Shown: positions 47,187 through 55,902 of the stretch, piece after piece
Numbering within the stretch: the first letter of the stretch is position 1
Layout: every line of letters begins with the position of its first letter
DNA from: Listeria costaricensis
GTDB lineage: Bacteria > Bacillota > Bacilli > Lactobacillales > Listeriaceae
Length of the DNA: 64,000 nt
Assembly (NCBI RefSeq): GCF_900183385.1
Contig: NZ_FXUT01000027.1
Location: forward strand, 1 to 64,000
Reading direction: 5' to 3'
Translations under genes and position numbers: made by a program
Notes under the pieces: model-generated
Told to the model about the DNA's origin: nothing
Database searches by the model: none
What the model saw: the letters and a program-made list of their open reading frames with translations, nothing else

Positions 47187-50100
47187 TTGACTAATCCTAT
47201 CAGTCTAAAAGAGGCATCTATTGGATTAAAAAAAGATTTGTTGAAACCAATTGTTAAAACAGAAGGTAGAAACAAAAAAATATGGTTATTTAACAGTGGC
47301 TTGGTATTTGAGGGGAATCCAAAGTGGCTTTTTATTTATGTAAATCAGCATCGTCCAGATATAGAAGCTTATTGGTTTTGTGATAGCATTGAGCTTGTTA
47401 AGAAAGTTCGTAAATTAGGGTTTAAAGCAGAGACATTCACTTCAGCTGCTGGGGAACGATTAAAAAAACAAGCGGGTGTTTTTGTAGTTAATCAGGTAAA
47501 AGAGCATTTACCGGTTGGATTTAATAATGAAGTTATTCTTTTAAACTTGTGGCATGGAGTAGGATGTAAGACCATTGAACGTAAAGTAAACTTTGGTGAA
47601 TTGAAAGAACGTATTTTTAAAAAGTATATTACGTACAATCCAGTTTATAAAAATAATCAATTATTCTTAGTTACTTCTCAGCTTATGGAAAAGCATTTTA
47701 AGGAACAAGTAGGCATTGACGATGATAAAATTTTGCGTGGGGGATACCCAGCAACCATCTATCGAGATAAGTTTTCTACTTACGATCATGATGTTTTAAA
47801 GAAAAAAGGCTTGCCAAGCAATACTAAAATAGCACTCTATGCGCCAACTTATCGAGATGCATCGCTTCAAAACTTCTTTGGGAATGCAGTGCCAGATATT
47901 GAAAAATTGATAAAAAAACTGAAAGAAAATAATATGTTATTAATTTTTAAAATGCATAATCTAATGAAGGATGACTATCGTTATCAAACTTTAAAAGAAA
48001 AGTATCAAAATGACCCCAATCTTCTTTTCTGGGATAACCAGCATGATATATATGAAATTTTTGATAAGATTGATTTAGCGATAGTTGACTATTCCAGTAT
48101 TTTTTATGATTTGTTAGCTTCTGGAGTTAAAAACTTTATACGTTATATTTTTGATTATGAAAATAAAAATAACGTGAGAGATTTTGTTTTTGACTATAAA
48201 GAAATGACATTCGGAAAAATTTGTAATAGTTTTGAAGCGTTGTTGGCTACTCTTGATAATTATGAAGATACTGATGATGTAGAAGAACGAGATCGCATCT
48301 ATCAACTCTTTTGGGAATATAATACTGGTGAATCAGCTTTGGAGGAGATTGTTGATCAAACACTGGCTTTTACACCTACCACCAAACAATATCCTATTTT
48401 ATATAGTTTTGATATTTTTGATACATTAGTTAAAAGAAAAACATTAAGTCCTGTTGGAATCTTTATTTATGTTCAGGAAAAAATGCGAACAAGTGGTTTG
48501 AATTTCTCTATGTTTTTTCAAGATAATTATAACTTTGTTCGTCGGCAGGCAGAATCAGCTGTACGAGATTATTATCGGAAATCAGTGGGGTTCAGGGAAA
48601 GTAATCAACTTGAAATTCAACTAGACGATATTTTTATAAAGTTGCAGGAAGTTCATGATTTAACAGACGAGCAGGTTGCGTTTCTTAAACAAACAGAGAT
48701 TCAGGCAGAAATTGATAATATTGAAGCTATGGAAGAACCAGTGAAGTATGTTTTTGAATTAGTAGAACAAGGCGAAGATGTTGTTTTAGTAAGTGACATG
48801 TATTTGCCAGAAGAAGTTATAAAAGAAATGCTAAAGAAAGCAGATCCTCGTTTAGCCGAGTTGCCGCTTTATTTATCAAGTAAATTAGGCGATCAGAAAT
48901 CCACACGCAAGCTGTATTTACGCGTCTTTGAAGATCTTAATTATAATTATCAAGCATGGATCCATCACGGAGATAATAAACATGCAGATTTTAATATGCC
49001 GAGAGCCTTGGGAATTAATGCTGTTTATCAGCCAAAATTAGAATTTAATGGTTACGAAAATGCTTTAGTGAATCGGCTGAAAACCTATGATTCCTACCAA
49101 CTTGCCAATTTATTTGCACGTTTCCGTGAAAAAAATTCTTCTTCTGTTGATTATTATGCTTATGCATTTGTAAGTGCATATTTTGTTCCGTATGTAAGTT
49201 GGGCAATCAAACATGCTTTAGCACGAGGAACGGATACACTTTATTTTATTTCTCGAGATGGACATTATTTAAAGCTAATTGCAGATGCCATCATTGAAAC
49301 GAAAAATTATCCTATTAAAACTAAGTATATCTATGGTTCTCGCAAAGCTTGGCGAATCCCTTCTTTTGTTCACGAAATCGATAAAGAGTTTTATTCTGCA
49401 TTTGGTAATTTTGAAGGTATGACAAACTTTAAAAGTGTTTTAACAGCATTGTCAATGGATGAGGCTACATTTGATCAAGTATTTCCAGAACTGGCATACT
49501 TAAAAGGTTTTGAAACAATTGATGACATAACGAAAAAACGGATTATTAATACTGCACAGTATTCCGAAGTATATAAAAAGTATTTACTAACTTATGCAGA
49601 GAATGAGCGTAAAATTATTAAGCGCTATTTACTTCAAGAAATTGATTTCAATGAGAAATTTGCTTTTGTAGAATACTGGGGACGTGGCTATACACAGGAT
49701 TGCCTAGCTCGTTTATTAGAGGATGCAAAAGGTGAAGCTGTAGATACGATTTTTTATTATTCGCGTAGTATTTATCCGACAATTGATCATTCGATTAGAT
49801 ATAACTTTAATTCTAATATGAGTTCATTGATTTTTACAGAATCAATTTTTGCAAATGTTCCTTATCAAACTGTACGAGGTTATTATGAAGAAAATGGTGT
49901 GATCAAGCCAACCATTAAATCAAAGCCTAACAATTCGGAACTACATGCAGCGCTAGAACTTTATTTAGCTGGGCTTGCGAAAGACTTATATTCATTAGAT
50001 TTAACTGATGAGAATAGTTTGGAAAAATCGCTCTATGATTTTTCATTGGTGTATTTCAAAACAGTGCCAAATGATCCATACATTTTGACCAATTTTGCTA

Positions 50101-50330
50101 GTTTGAAAGATTCGGTATCTTTAAATCAAAAGGAAATCGAGTATGCACCGGCGTTAACTTTACGTGATTATTGGCCACGTATTTTAGGGAAACCTTTAAA
50201 AGTAAAAACTCGAAATTTTGACATGTCGATTGCTAGGTCTTCTAAATCAGTCCGTGTCGCACACAAAGTAAATAATGTTATTTTACAACGTGTGAAAAGA
50301 CAGATCAAAAGAGTACTTCGTCGAGCGTAA
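47187..50330 (+). CDS. CDP-glycerol transferase fused to a HAD-like domain
   Basis: A 1047-residue fusion. N-terminal part (about 20-390): CDP-glycerol:glycerophosphotransferase-type domain with LNLWHGVGCKTI, ALYAPTYRDAS and IVDYSSIFYDLL, the active-site pattern of TagB/TagF-type enzymes. Middle part (about 405-640): HAD-like domain with FDIFDTLVKR, VLVSDMYLP and HHGDNKHADF. C-terminal part: unknown domain with TLYFISRDGHYLK and ending in a Lys/Arg-rich tail suited to membrane contact. I place the start at TTG 47187, with AGAGGAG 8 bases upstream. It likely makes or decorates a teichoic-acid-like polymer; a HAD module in this setting is unusual. Confidence 0.85.
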   Translation: MTNPISLKEASIGLKKDLLKPIVKTEGRNKKIWLFNSGLVFEGNPKWLFIYVNQHRPDIEAYWFCDSIELVKKVRKLGFKAETFTSAAGERLKKQAGVFVVNQVKEHLPVGFNNEVILLNLWHGVGCKTIERKVNFGELKERIFKKYITYNPVYKNNQLFLVTSQLMEKHFKEQVGIDDDKILRGGYPATIYRDKFSTYDHDVLKKKGLPSNTKIALYAPTYRDASLQNFFGNAVPDIEKLIKKLKENNMLLIFKMHNLMKDDYRYQTLKEKYQNDPNLLFWDNQHDIYEIFDKIDLAIVDYSSIFYDLLASGVKNFIRYIFDYENKNNVRDFVFDYKEMTFGKICNSFEALLATLDNYEDTDDVEERDRIYQLFWEYNTGESALEEIVDQTLAFTPTTKQYPILYSFDIFDTLVKRKTLSPVGIFIYVQEKMRTSGLNFSMFFQDNYNFVRRQAESAVRDYYRKSVGFRESNQLEIQLDDIFIKLQEVHDLTDEQVAFLKQTEIQAEIDNIEAMEEPVKYVFELVEQGEDVVLVSDMYLPEEVIKEMLKKADPRLAELPLYLSSKLGDQKSTRKLYLRVFEDLNYNYQAWIHHGDNKHADFNMPRALGINAVYQPKLEFNGYENALVNRLKTYDSYQLANLFARFREKNSSSVDYYAYAFVSAYFVPYVSWAIKHALARGTDTLYFISRDGHYLKLIADAIIETKNYPIKTKYIYGSRKAWRIPSFVHEIDKEFYSAFGNFEGMTNFKSVLTALSMDEATFDQVFPELAYLKGFETIDDITKKRIINTAQYSEVYKKYLLTYAENERKIIKRYLLQEIDFNEKFAFVEYWGRGYTQDCLARLLEDAKGEAVDTIFYYSRSIYPTIDHSIRYNFNSNMSSLIFTESIFANVPYQTVRGYYEENGVIKPTIKSKPNNSELHAALELYLAGLAKDLYSLDLTDENSLEKSLYDFSLVYFKTVPNDPYILTNFASLKDSVSLNQKEIEYAPALTLRDYWPRILGKPLKVKTRNFDMSIARSSKSVRVAHKVNNVILQRVKRQIKRVLRRA

Positions 50331-50334
50331 TAGT

Positions 50335-50368
50335 AAACAGCCTGATTTTTTATTCAGGCTGTTTTTGC
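50335..50368 (+). terminator. Terminator of the CDP-glycerol transferase-HAD gene
   Basis: The 11-bp stem AAACAGCCTGA/TCAGGCTGTTT is followed by TTTTTG, 4 bases after the stop. Confidence 0.85.
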
Positions 50369-50456
50369 TTGTTATAAAATTAACGTTTATCATTAATTTT
50401 TTATTGATTAGAATTAAATGTCATGTTACGATAAAAGAAAAGCGGGAGGGATAGGA

Positions 50457-51005
50457 ATGAACATCCAAAGATTACAAAAGTTAAGTGCCTTTCTGAATGT
50501 TTGTTTTAAGGCGATCAGTCTGATTGTTGCTGTCACACCAATTTGGCTATTATGGATGATGTTTTTTGCGAGTGATTTTAGTTTTAATGTGGATAGGTCA
50601 GACGCATTATTCAGTGTGTCGACTAGTTTTAAAGCGGTGGTAGATGACGGGAAGAGTTATCAGACGGAGCAGAATTGGACGATATTTATTGCAGTAACGA
50701 TCGCGCTGCTTCTTATGGCGGTTGCTCTATGGCTCGCAAGTTTGATTTTTCGAGATATGAAAAATGGAAAAACGCCTTTTCAAAAATTAACAGTCAAACG
50801 GTTAAAACGGATCGGAACCTTGGCGCTCAGCTATGCCATTATTCCACAAGTCTTTTATGCGGTCGTTTATTCGTTGCTGATTCCGGGATTTGAAATTACA
50901 CTCAGCATAGGGACAGCCTTTATCCTTGCGCTACTCCTTTTCTGCATGGCGGAAATTTTTAATTATGGGGTAAGTTTGCAACAACAGTCAGATGAAACGC
51001 TATAG
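50457..51005 (+). CDS. DUF2975 membrane protein
   Basis: A 182-residue protein with four hydrophobic segments (about 17-40, 78-104, 124-147 and 152-172) typical of DUF2975. ATG 50457 is chosen since GGGAGGG lies 7 bases before it. The small regulator starts 11 bases downstream, and DUF2975 proteins are commonly paired with such a HTH protein. Confidence 0.82.
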   Translation: MNIQRLQKLSAFLNVCFKAISLIVAVTPIWLLWMMFFASDFSFNVDRSDALFSVSTSFKAVVDDGKSYQTEQNWTIFIAVTIALLLMAVALWLASLIFRDMKNGKTPFQKLTVKRLKRIGTLALSYAIIPQVFYAVVYSLLIPGFEITLSIGTAFILALLLFCMAEIFNYGVSLQQQSDETL

Positions 51006-51016
51006 GAGGGAAAGAG

Positions 51017-51226
51017 ATGGCGATTATTTTGCGCCTTGATCGTGTTATGGCAGATCGAAAAATGTCACTGAAAGAGCTGTCGGAAGAAGTGGGAGTCGCC
51101 AATGTCAATCTTTCAAAAATAAAAACAGGTAAAGTCAGTGCGATCCGCTTTTCAACATTAAATGAGATTTGTCGTGTGCTCGATTGTCAGCCAGGGGATA
51201 TTTTAGAATATGCGGCAGATGAGTAG
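51017..51226 (+). CDS. Small Xre-type HTH regulator
   Basis: A 69-residue Cro/CI-type helix-turn-helix protein (LDRVMADRKMSLKELSEEVG, then VNLSKIKTGKVSAIRFSTLNEICRVLDCQPGDIL), close to YozG-type regulators. It occupies one domain only and probably controls its own two-gene operon with the DUF2975 membrane protein. Confidence 0.9.
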   Translation: MAIILRLDRVMADRKMSLKELSEEVGVANVNLSKIKTGKVSAIRFSTLNEICRVLDCQPGDILEYAADE

Positions 51227-51251
51227 ACGCGGTAGTTATAGGTTTCAGTAG

Positions 51252-51284
51252 ACTCCTTTTCCAGTAGTTGGAGAGGGAGTTTTT
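51252..51284 (+). terminator. Terminator of the DUF2975-HTH pair
   Basis: Interrupted stem ACTCC..TTCCA with TGGAG..GGAGT, then TTTTTG. Confidence 0.65.
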
Positions 51285-51404
51285 GTATGCTCATTTTCGG
51301 CAGGCTGCCTGTAGAAAAATCCTCGTGCCCGGCGGTTCGGAAAATGTTTACTAGTGAAGGGGAGCGGTTAGAGAAATATTATAAAGCTTGGAAAGGAGAT
51401 TCAG

Positions 51405-52352
51405 ATGTTTTCATATTATTATGTTGAGAAAAATCAACGGATAACGGAAACGAACAAGAAAAACTTTAATTGGCTGCATATGGATGGGCATAATGTCGAT
51501 AAGATCGACCAAGTCATTCAACAATTTGATTTGCCGGAAGATATTTTTGTTGGGAATGATTCTCCAGAAGAGGTTTCGCAAATCAAACACTTAGATGGGG
51601 AGGTTTTAATTGATCCCATCTCGATAGTACTGATTGATTTGATCGATTCGGATGAAAAGATTGAAAAAAGGCTAGTTCCCATCTCTTTTGTTTTGTCGGA
51701 AAAGGTATTGATCACTTGTACCAATGGAACCGAGCACAAGCCGGAATATTTTGAGCGTTTATTTAAAGAATACGGGGAAAAATTTGATACTTTTGAAAAA
51801 ATTATTGCATATGCCATTTTCAATATATACGGTCATTTTATAAAGGAATTAGGCAAAATAAAGGACGAAATCGACGAGCTGGAACAGGCAGCAAGAAAAA
51901 CGACCAAAAGTGAAGCGCTATTCCGTCAAACTGAGTTGGAAAGAGAGCTTGTGTATGTCGACCATACTTTGCAAGATCAGAAGCACATGCTAGATGGTCT
52001 GTGGGAGAAAGAAGAATTCATGGAAAAGGTGGCTAGTGATGATTTGATTTACGATATTCAATTGCGACAGCGGCAAGCGGAAAAAATGATGGCGATTTAT
52101 AGGGATCTATTAGAAAGCATAGGGTCACTATTCAGCAGCATGATGAGCAATAAATTGAACCATTTGATGAAATATTTGGACTCGGCCAGCTTAATTATTG
52201 CTGTTCCCGCCATGATTGCCGGGATATGGGGAATGAATACCGGAGTGCCAGGGGAAGGCTCTGATGCCGGATTCTTTATGGTGGTCGCGGTCGCTCTCTT
52301 TTTAGCGGCAGTTATTGCCATCCATTTAATCAGGAAGGACTATACAAAATAA
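51405..52352 (+). CDS. CorA-family magnesium/cobalt transporter
   Basis: A 315-residue ion channel. The long N-terminal cytoplasmic region forms the funnel; two C-terminal transmembrane helices bracket the GMNTG signature (GMN selectivity motif near residue 276), followed by a short basic tail. GGAGA precedes the ATG. Family members carry Mg2+ and sometimes Co2+ or Zn2+. Confidence 0.88.
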   Translation: MFSYYYVEKNQRITETNKKNFNWLHMDGHNVDKIDQVIQQFDLPEDIFVGNDSPEEVSQIKHLDGEVLIDPISIVLIDLIDSDEKIEKRLVPISFVLSEKVLITCTNGTEHKPEYFERLFKEYGEKFDTFEKIIAYAIFNIYGHFIKELGKIKDEIDELEQAARKTTKSEALFRQTELERELVYVDHTLQDQKHMLDGLWEKEEFMEKVASDDLIYDIQLRQRQAEKMMAIYRDLLESIGSLFSSMMSNKLNHLMKYLDSASLIIAVPAMIAGIWGMNTGVPGEGSDAGFFMVVAVALFLAAVIAIHLIRKDYTK

Positions 52353-52373
52353 CGAGAGCTTTCATTTACGCTA

Positions 52374-52411
52374 AAATAGACCGATAGTTCCTAGTGGATA
52401 TCGGTCTATTT
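52374..52411. terminator. Bidirectional terminator between convergent corA-like and HAD genes
   Basis: A perfect 13-bp stem (52374-52386 with 52399-52411) with a 12-base loop lies between two converging genes. Confidence 0.8.
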
Positions 52412-52448
52412 GGCGTGCTTGCAATTCAAGCTGTCTTCATTTTTGGTT

Positions 52449-53258
52449 TTACAAGTGGCCGTTCAAATACTGTTCAATGATCGTCAAAACGCCGGATTCT
52501 TTGTTGGAAGGGGCGACGTGGCTGGCTGCAGCAAGGACTTCTGGGCTGCTCTCCTGCATGGCATAACTGTGCGGGGTTAGCTGCAGCATTTCCAAATCAT
52601 TATTCGCGTCGCCAAATGCCAACAATTGGGCCGGTTCGATTTGCCATTCGGTTAGGAGGCGCTGGATCGCGCTGCCTTTTGTGACTCCCGGGATGATGAT
52701 GTCAATGCTGCCGTGACCGCTTGATACGGCGTGGATCTCACCACGGAAGCGGTCGTTTAGCTGCTCGACGATTTGGGTCGTTTGTGAGAGAGCGACATCG
52801 AGGGCCAATTTGATGAAGGTGTCGTTCGGCAGTTTGTCAAAGCTGTCTACTTCCCGCAACTCGAAATAATATTTTTCGGCGAATTTTTTAAAATCTGCCC
52901 CCACATTTTTCAACAGGTAGGCGCTTTTGACACCGCAAAGAATCACCTTTAAGTCGCGATATTCATGTGTCAGCGTCGTGAGAATTTTTTGTACGAGCGG
53001 CTCGTCGAAATGATGGACCGTCAAGAGTTCGCCATTATGAAACGTGACGGCACCATTTTCAGCCACGTAAAAAAGCTGGTCATCTTTACCGGGGAAGAAA
53101 GATTTGAGCTGGTAGTATTGATTGCCGCTTGCAACGATGAATTTGATATTCCGCTTTTCTAGTTCCGCATAAATTTTCTCGAAACGTTCGCGGTCATAAG
53201 TACTGTCAGCATCTAAAAAAGTCCCGTCCATATCCACTGAAATTGCCTGTATCATCAT
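52449..53258 (-). CDS. Cof-type HAD-superfamily phosphatase
   Basis: A 269-residue sugar-phosphatase-like enzyme: ISVDMDGTFLDAD (nucleophile Asp), VASGNQYYQL, KGSAIQRLLTEW and LLAFGDANNDLEML. It overlaps the AraC-type gene by 4 bases, so regulator and phosphatase form a small operon facing the PTS gene. It may dephosphorylate sugar phosphates from that locus; this is inference. Confidence 0.9.
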   Translation of the reverse strand: MMIQAISVDMDGTFLDADSTYDRERFEKIYAELEKRNIKFIVASGNQYYQLKSFFPGKDDQLFYVAENGAVTFHNGELLTVHHFDEPLVQKILTTLTHEYRDLKVILCGVKSAYLLKNVGADFKKFAEKYYFELREVDSFDKLPNDTFIKLALDVALSQTTQIVEQLNDRFRGEIHAVSSGHGSIDIIIPGVTKGSAIQRLLTEWQIEPAQLLAFGDANNDLEMLQLTPHSYAMQESSPEVLAAASHVAPSNKESGVLTIIEQYLNGHL

Positions 53259-54289
53259 TTATCTACTCCTTTTTCGCGATATTCTCGCGGGGAAATCCCA
53301 TATTTTTGTCGAAATAACCGATAGAAAAAGCTGTGGTTCTGATAGCCAATCTGACTGGCGATCCGGTCGATAGCCTCGTCTGTATGGTTGAGCAAAAAGC
53401 AGGCCTTGTCGAGCCGCTGCTCCTGAATAATCGTCTTGAATGTCCGACCCGTCTTTTCTTTGATCAGCCTGCTAAGGTAGTTAGGATGAAAATTAAAAAA
53501 TGCGGCCGTCTTTTCAAGCGTGCAGGTTTCATAATGCGTTTCAATATATTGCAGAATATCGCCAATGTATGTTTGATTGCTGGCTTTGGACAACTCGGCC
53601 CGATCCTTCTGATAGGCGCGCAGCAATTCGGAAAAAATAATCACCATGTAGGCGTCAATCACATCATTGGCGCATAGATTTGGCTCATAGTATTCACATA
53701 GCAGCCGCTCGATCGAATTTTCCAAAAGTTGACTGTCGCCGCAATGGAAGATGATGTGGCGGTCATGGCGCTGTCTTTCGGAAATTGCATCAACTAAAAA
53801 ATTGGAAATGAGACTGTTGCTGGATAGACGGCTCAGCATGGTGGTTGAAAAATAGCTTTTCTGCATCAAAAAATTGATAATGATGTCCGCTTCTGTCGTT
53901 TTGCCGATTGTATGTGGGACTTCTGTATCCAGCAGGCAAAAGTCGCCCTCGCGGAGTTGGACGGTTTTTCCATTTACGATCGCATCGACTTTTCCACGGT
54001 ATACATAATTCATTTCAATGTAAGAATGAATGTGTATGGGGATAACAGAGTAACGAGAATGCTTGGTAATCTCAAACTGCGGATTATCAAAATAGCCCAT
54101 CCCGCGATTGCGCTGGCGATTCTTGATTTGCTGCTCAAAAAAGTCAAACACAAGTACCTGCTCCCCATTTTCGAGTGTTATCCGGTCAAAATAATCGTAA
54201 ATCTGCATGTTTTCTTCAGGGGATTCTTTGTGCTTGAGCTCACTGGGCGTCATAAGGGCGAGATATTCCTGCAACTTAGCAATGTCCAT
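53255..54289 (-). CDS. AraC-family transcriptional regulator
   Basis: A 344-residue regulator with a cupin-like effector domain (about 75-165, VIPIHIHSYIEMNYVYRGK and LREGDFCLLDTEVPHTIG) and a C-terminal double helix-turn-helix (about 240-340, LEKTAAFFNFHPNYLSRLIKE and RIASQIGYQNHSFFYRLFRQKYGISPREYR). AGGAGG precedes the ATG. Divergent from the EIIBC gene, it is the likely sugar-responsive activator of that locus. Confidence 0.92.
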   Translation of the reverse strand: MDIAKLQEYLALMTPSELKHKESPEENMQIYDYFDRITLENGEQVLVFDFFEQQIKNRQRNRGMGYFDNPQFEITKHSRYSVIPIHIHSYIEMNYVYRGKVDAIVNGKTVQLREGDFCLLDTEVPHTIGKTTEADIIINFLMQKSYFSTTMLSRLSSNSLISNFLVDAISERQRHDRHIIFHCGDSQLLENSIERLLCEYYEPNLCANDVIDAYMVIIFSELLRAYQKDRAELSKASNQTYIGDILQYIETHYETCTLEKTAAFFNFHPNYLSRLIKEKTGRTFKTIIQEQRLDKACFLLNHTDEAIDRIASQIGYQNHSFFYRLFRQKYGISPREYREKGVDK

Positions 54290-54299
54290 CTTGGTCCTC

Positions 54300-54500
54300 C
54301 TAATTGATTAAGTTTGGTTAGTGCTTATGGAGAATTAAGACCTATCTTGTTGAGTGCTTCTGATTTAAAATATGATTGACAGCGATTTCATGTTGGTTTA
54401 TACCTGTTTATGTTGGCTTTCGATCAGGAAAAGCTGTCTATTGCGCAATATTTTACTGTTATTATAGCATAGTTGATTCTATTAAGTTTAGACCTAACAA
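54300..54500. promoter_or_regulatory. Divergent control region of the AraC/EIIBC locus
   Basis: TGACAGCGATTTCA at 54377-54390 matches the CcpA site consensus with one mismatch. Direct repeats TTAAGTTTGG (54308 region) and TTAAGTTTAG (54483 region) and two AAGACCTA/TAGACCTA copies could be AraC sites. TTGCGC near 54439 with TATAGC some 16 bases later may be the EIIBC promoter. All are read by eye. Confidence 0.4.
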
Positions 54501-54512
54501 GGAGGAAAAACG

Positions 54513-55889
54513 ATGGATTATCAAAAACTGGCTCAGGAAGTGATCCGTGAAGTCGGGGGCAAAGAAAATATTCATTCACTCACCCACTGCGTGACAAGAT
54601 TGCGTTTTGTATTAAATGAGGTAGATAAAGCCGATACGGAGGCGGTCAAGAAAATTAACGGCGTATTAGGCGTAACCGTTTCTGGCGGGCAGTATCAGGT
54701 CATTATTGGAACGGAGGTCAAAAAGGCGTATCAAGAGGTTGAGCAATTGTTAGGATTAGCGGGCGAGGATGAGGCGCCGGCCGACTCTGAAAGCATGCCT
54801 GAGAAAAAAGGAAGTATTTTTAATCGGTTTTTCAAAGCAATTGCTGGGATGATTCTACCACTGCTTGGTCCGCTTACAGCTGCCGGGATTACCAAAGGAT
54901 TGCTGGCTGCATGTACCTCGTTTGGGATTTTGCAGACAACGGATGGAACCTATCAAATTTTATATGCATTTGCAGACGGTTTTTTCTACTTCCTGCCAAT
55001 CATTCTAGGGATCTCTGCGGCGCGCTACTTCAAATCGAACCCATATGTCGCAGCGGCAATTGGGACTGCGCTGGTCTATCCGGGAATCGTTCAGGCATTT
55101 ACAGACGGGACTTCGCTTTCGTTCCTGCATATTCCTGTTGTACTGTCTAATTATACCAGCTCGATTTTTCCGATTATGCTGGCTACCTTCTTTGCGGCGA
55201 AATTGGAACATTTTATTGAACCGCGATTACCAGAATCAATCACAAAATTTATTACACCGCTATTCGTATTGCTTATCACAGTGCCGCTTACGTTCCTTGT
55301 CATCGGGCCGATCATGATGGGCTTGAGTGACATCCTTGCAGCAGGTGTGATGGGACTTTACAATCTAAGTCCGATTATAGCGGGGATCATTTTAGGCGCT
55401 TTTTGGCAGGTGATCGTGATTACAGGGCTTCATTATGCCTTTATTCCGATATTGATGAACAATATTACTACAATGGGACATGACCCGATCAATGCGATTT
55501 TGAATGTGACGATTTTTGCGCTTTCCGGTGCTGCGATTGGCTTTGCACTTCGGGCGAAAAAGAAAGAAAACAAGGCGCTGGGCTTTTCAACTGGAGTGAC
55601 TGGGCTGCTAGGGATAACAGAACCGATTATCTACGGGGTTGCTTTACCATACAGACGGCCGTTCATCTGCGCATTTATTGGTGGCGGAATTGGCGGGGGA
55701 ATTACAGCCGCAATGGGCGCTTCGATGTATTCGTTTGGTGCGAATGGGATTTTTGCGGCACCCATGTTTATTAATCCAGCGGGGATCGATTCAAGTTTCA
55801 CAGCGTATTTGATTTCTTCGACTGTGGCATTTGGGGTTTCGCTGATTCTGACATACTTTTTCGGTATTAAGAAAGGGCAAGAGGCTTGA
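54513..55889 (+). CDS. PTS EIIBC permease without EIIA
   Basis: A 458-residue PTS transporter. EIIB (1-90) has phospho-Cys26 in [11 protein letters not shown], and EIIC (about 105-450) has the usual hydrophobic segments and GITEPIIYG. Unlike the 24888-26666 permease it ends after EIIC, so it must borrow an EIIA, perhaps that of the other locus. Family: glucose/beta-glucoside/trehalose type. It precedes the GH106-like gene by 13 bases. Confidence 0.92.
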   Translation: MDYQKLAQEVIREVGGKENIHSLTHCVTRLRFVLNEVDKADTEAVKKINGVLGVTVSGGQYQVIIGTEVKKAYQEVEQLLGLAGEDEAPADSESMPEKKGSIFNRFFKAIAGMILPLLGPLTAAGITKGLLAACTSFGILQTTDGTYQILYAFADGFFYFLPIILGISAARYFKSNPYVAAAIGTALVYPGIVQAFTDGTSLSFLHIPVVLSNYTSSIFPIMLATFFAAKLEHFIEPRLPESITKFITPLFVLLITVPLTFLVIGPIMMGLSDILAAGVMGLYNLSPIIAGIILGAFWQVIVITGLHYAFIPILMNNITTMGHDPINAILNVTIFALSGAAIGFALRAKKKENKALGFSTGVTGLLGITEPIIYGVALPYRRPFICAFIGGGIGGGITAAMGASMYSFGANGIFAAPMFINPAGIDSSFTAYLISSTVAFGVSLILTYFFGIKKGQEA

Positions 55890-55902
55890 AAGGATGAATT
55901 AA

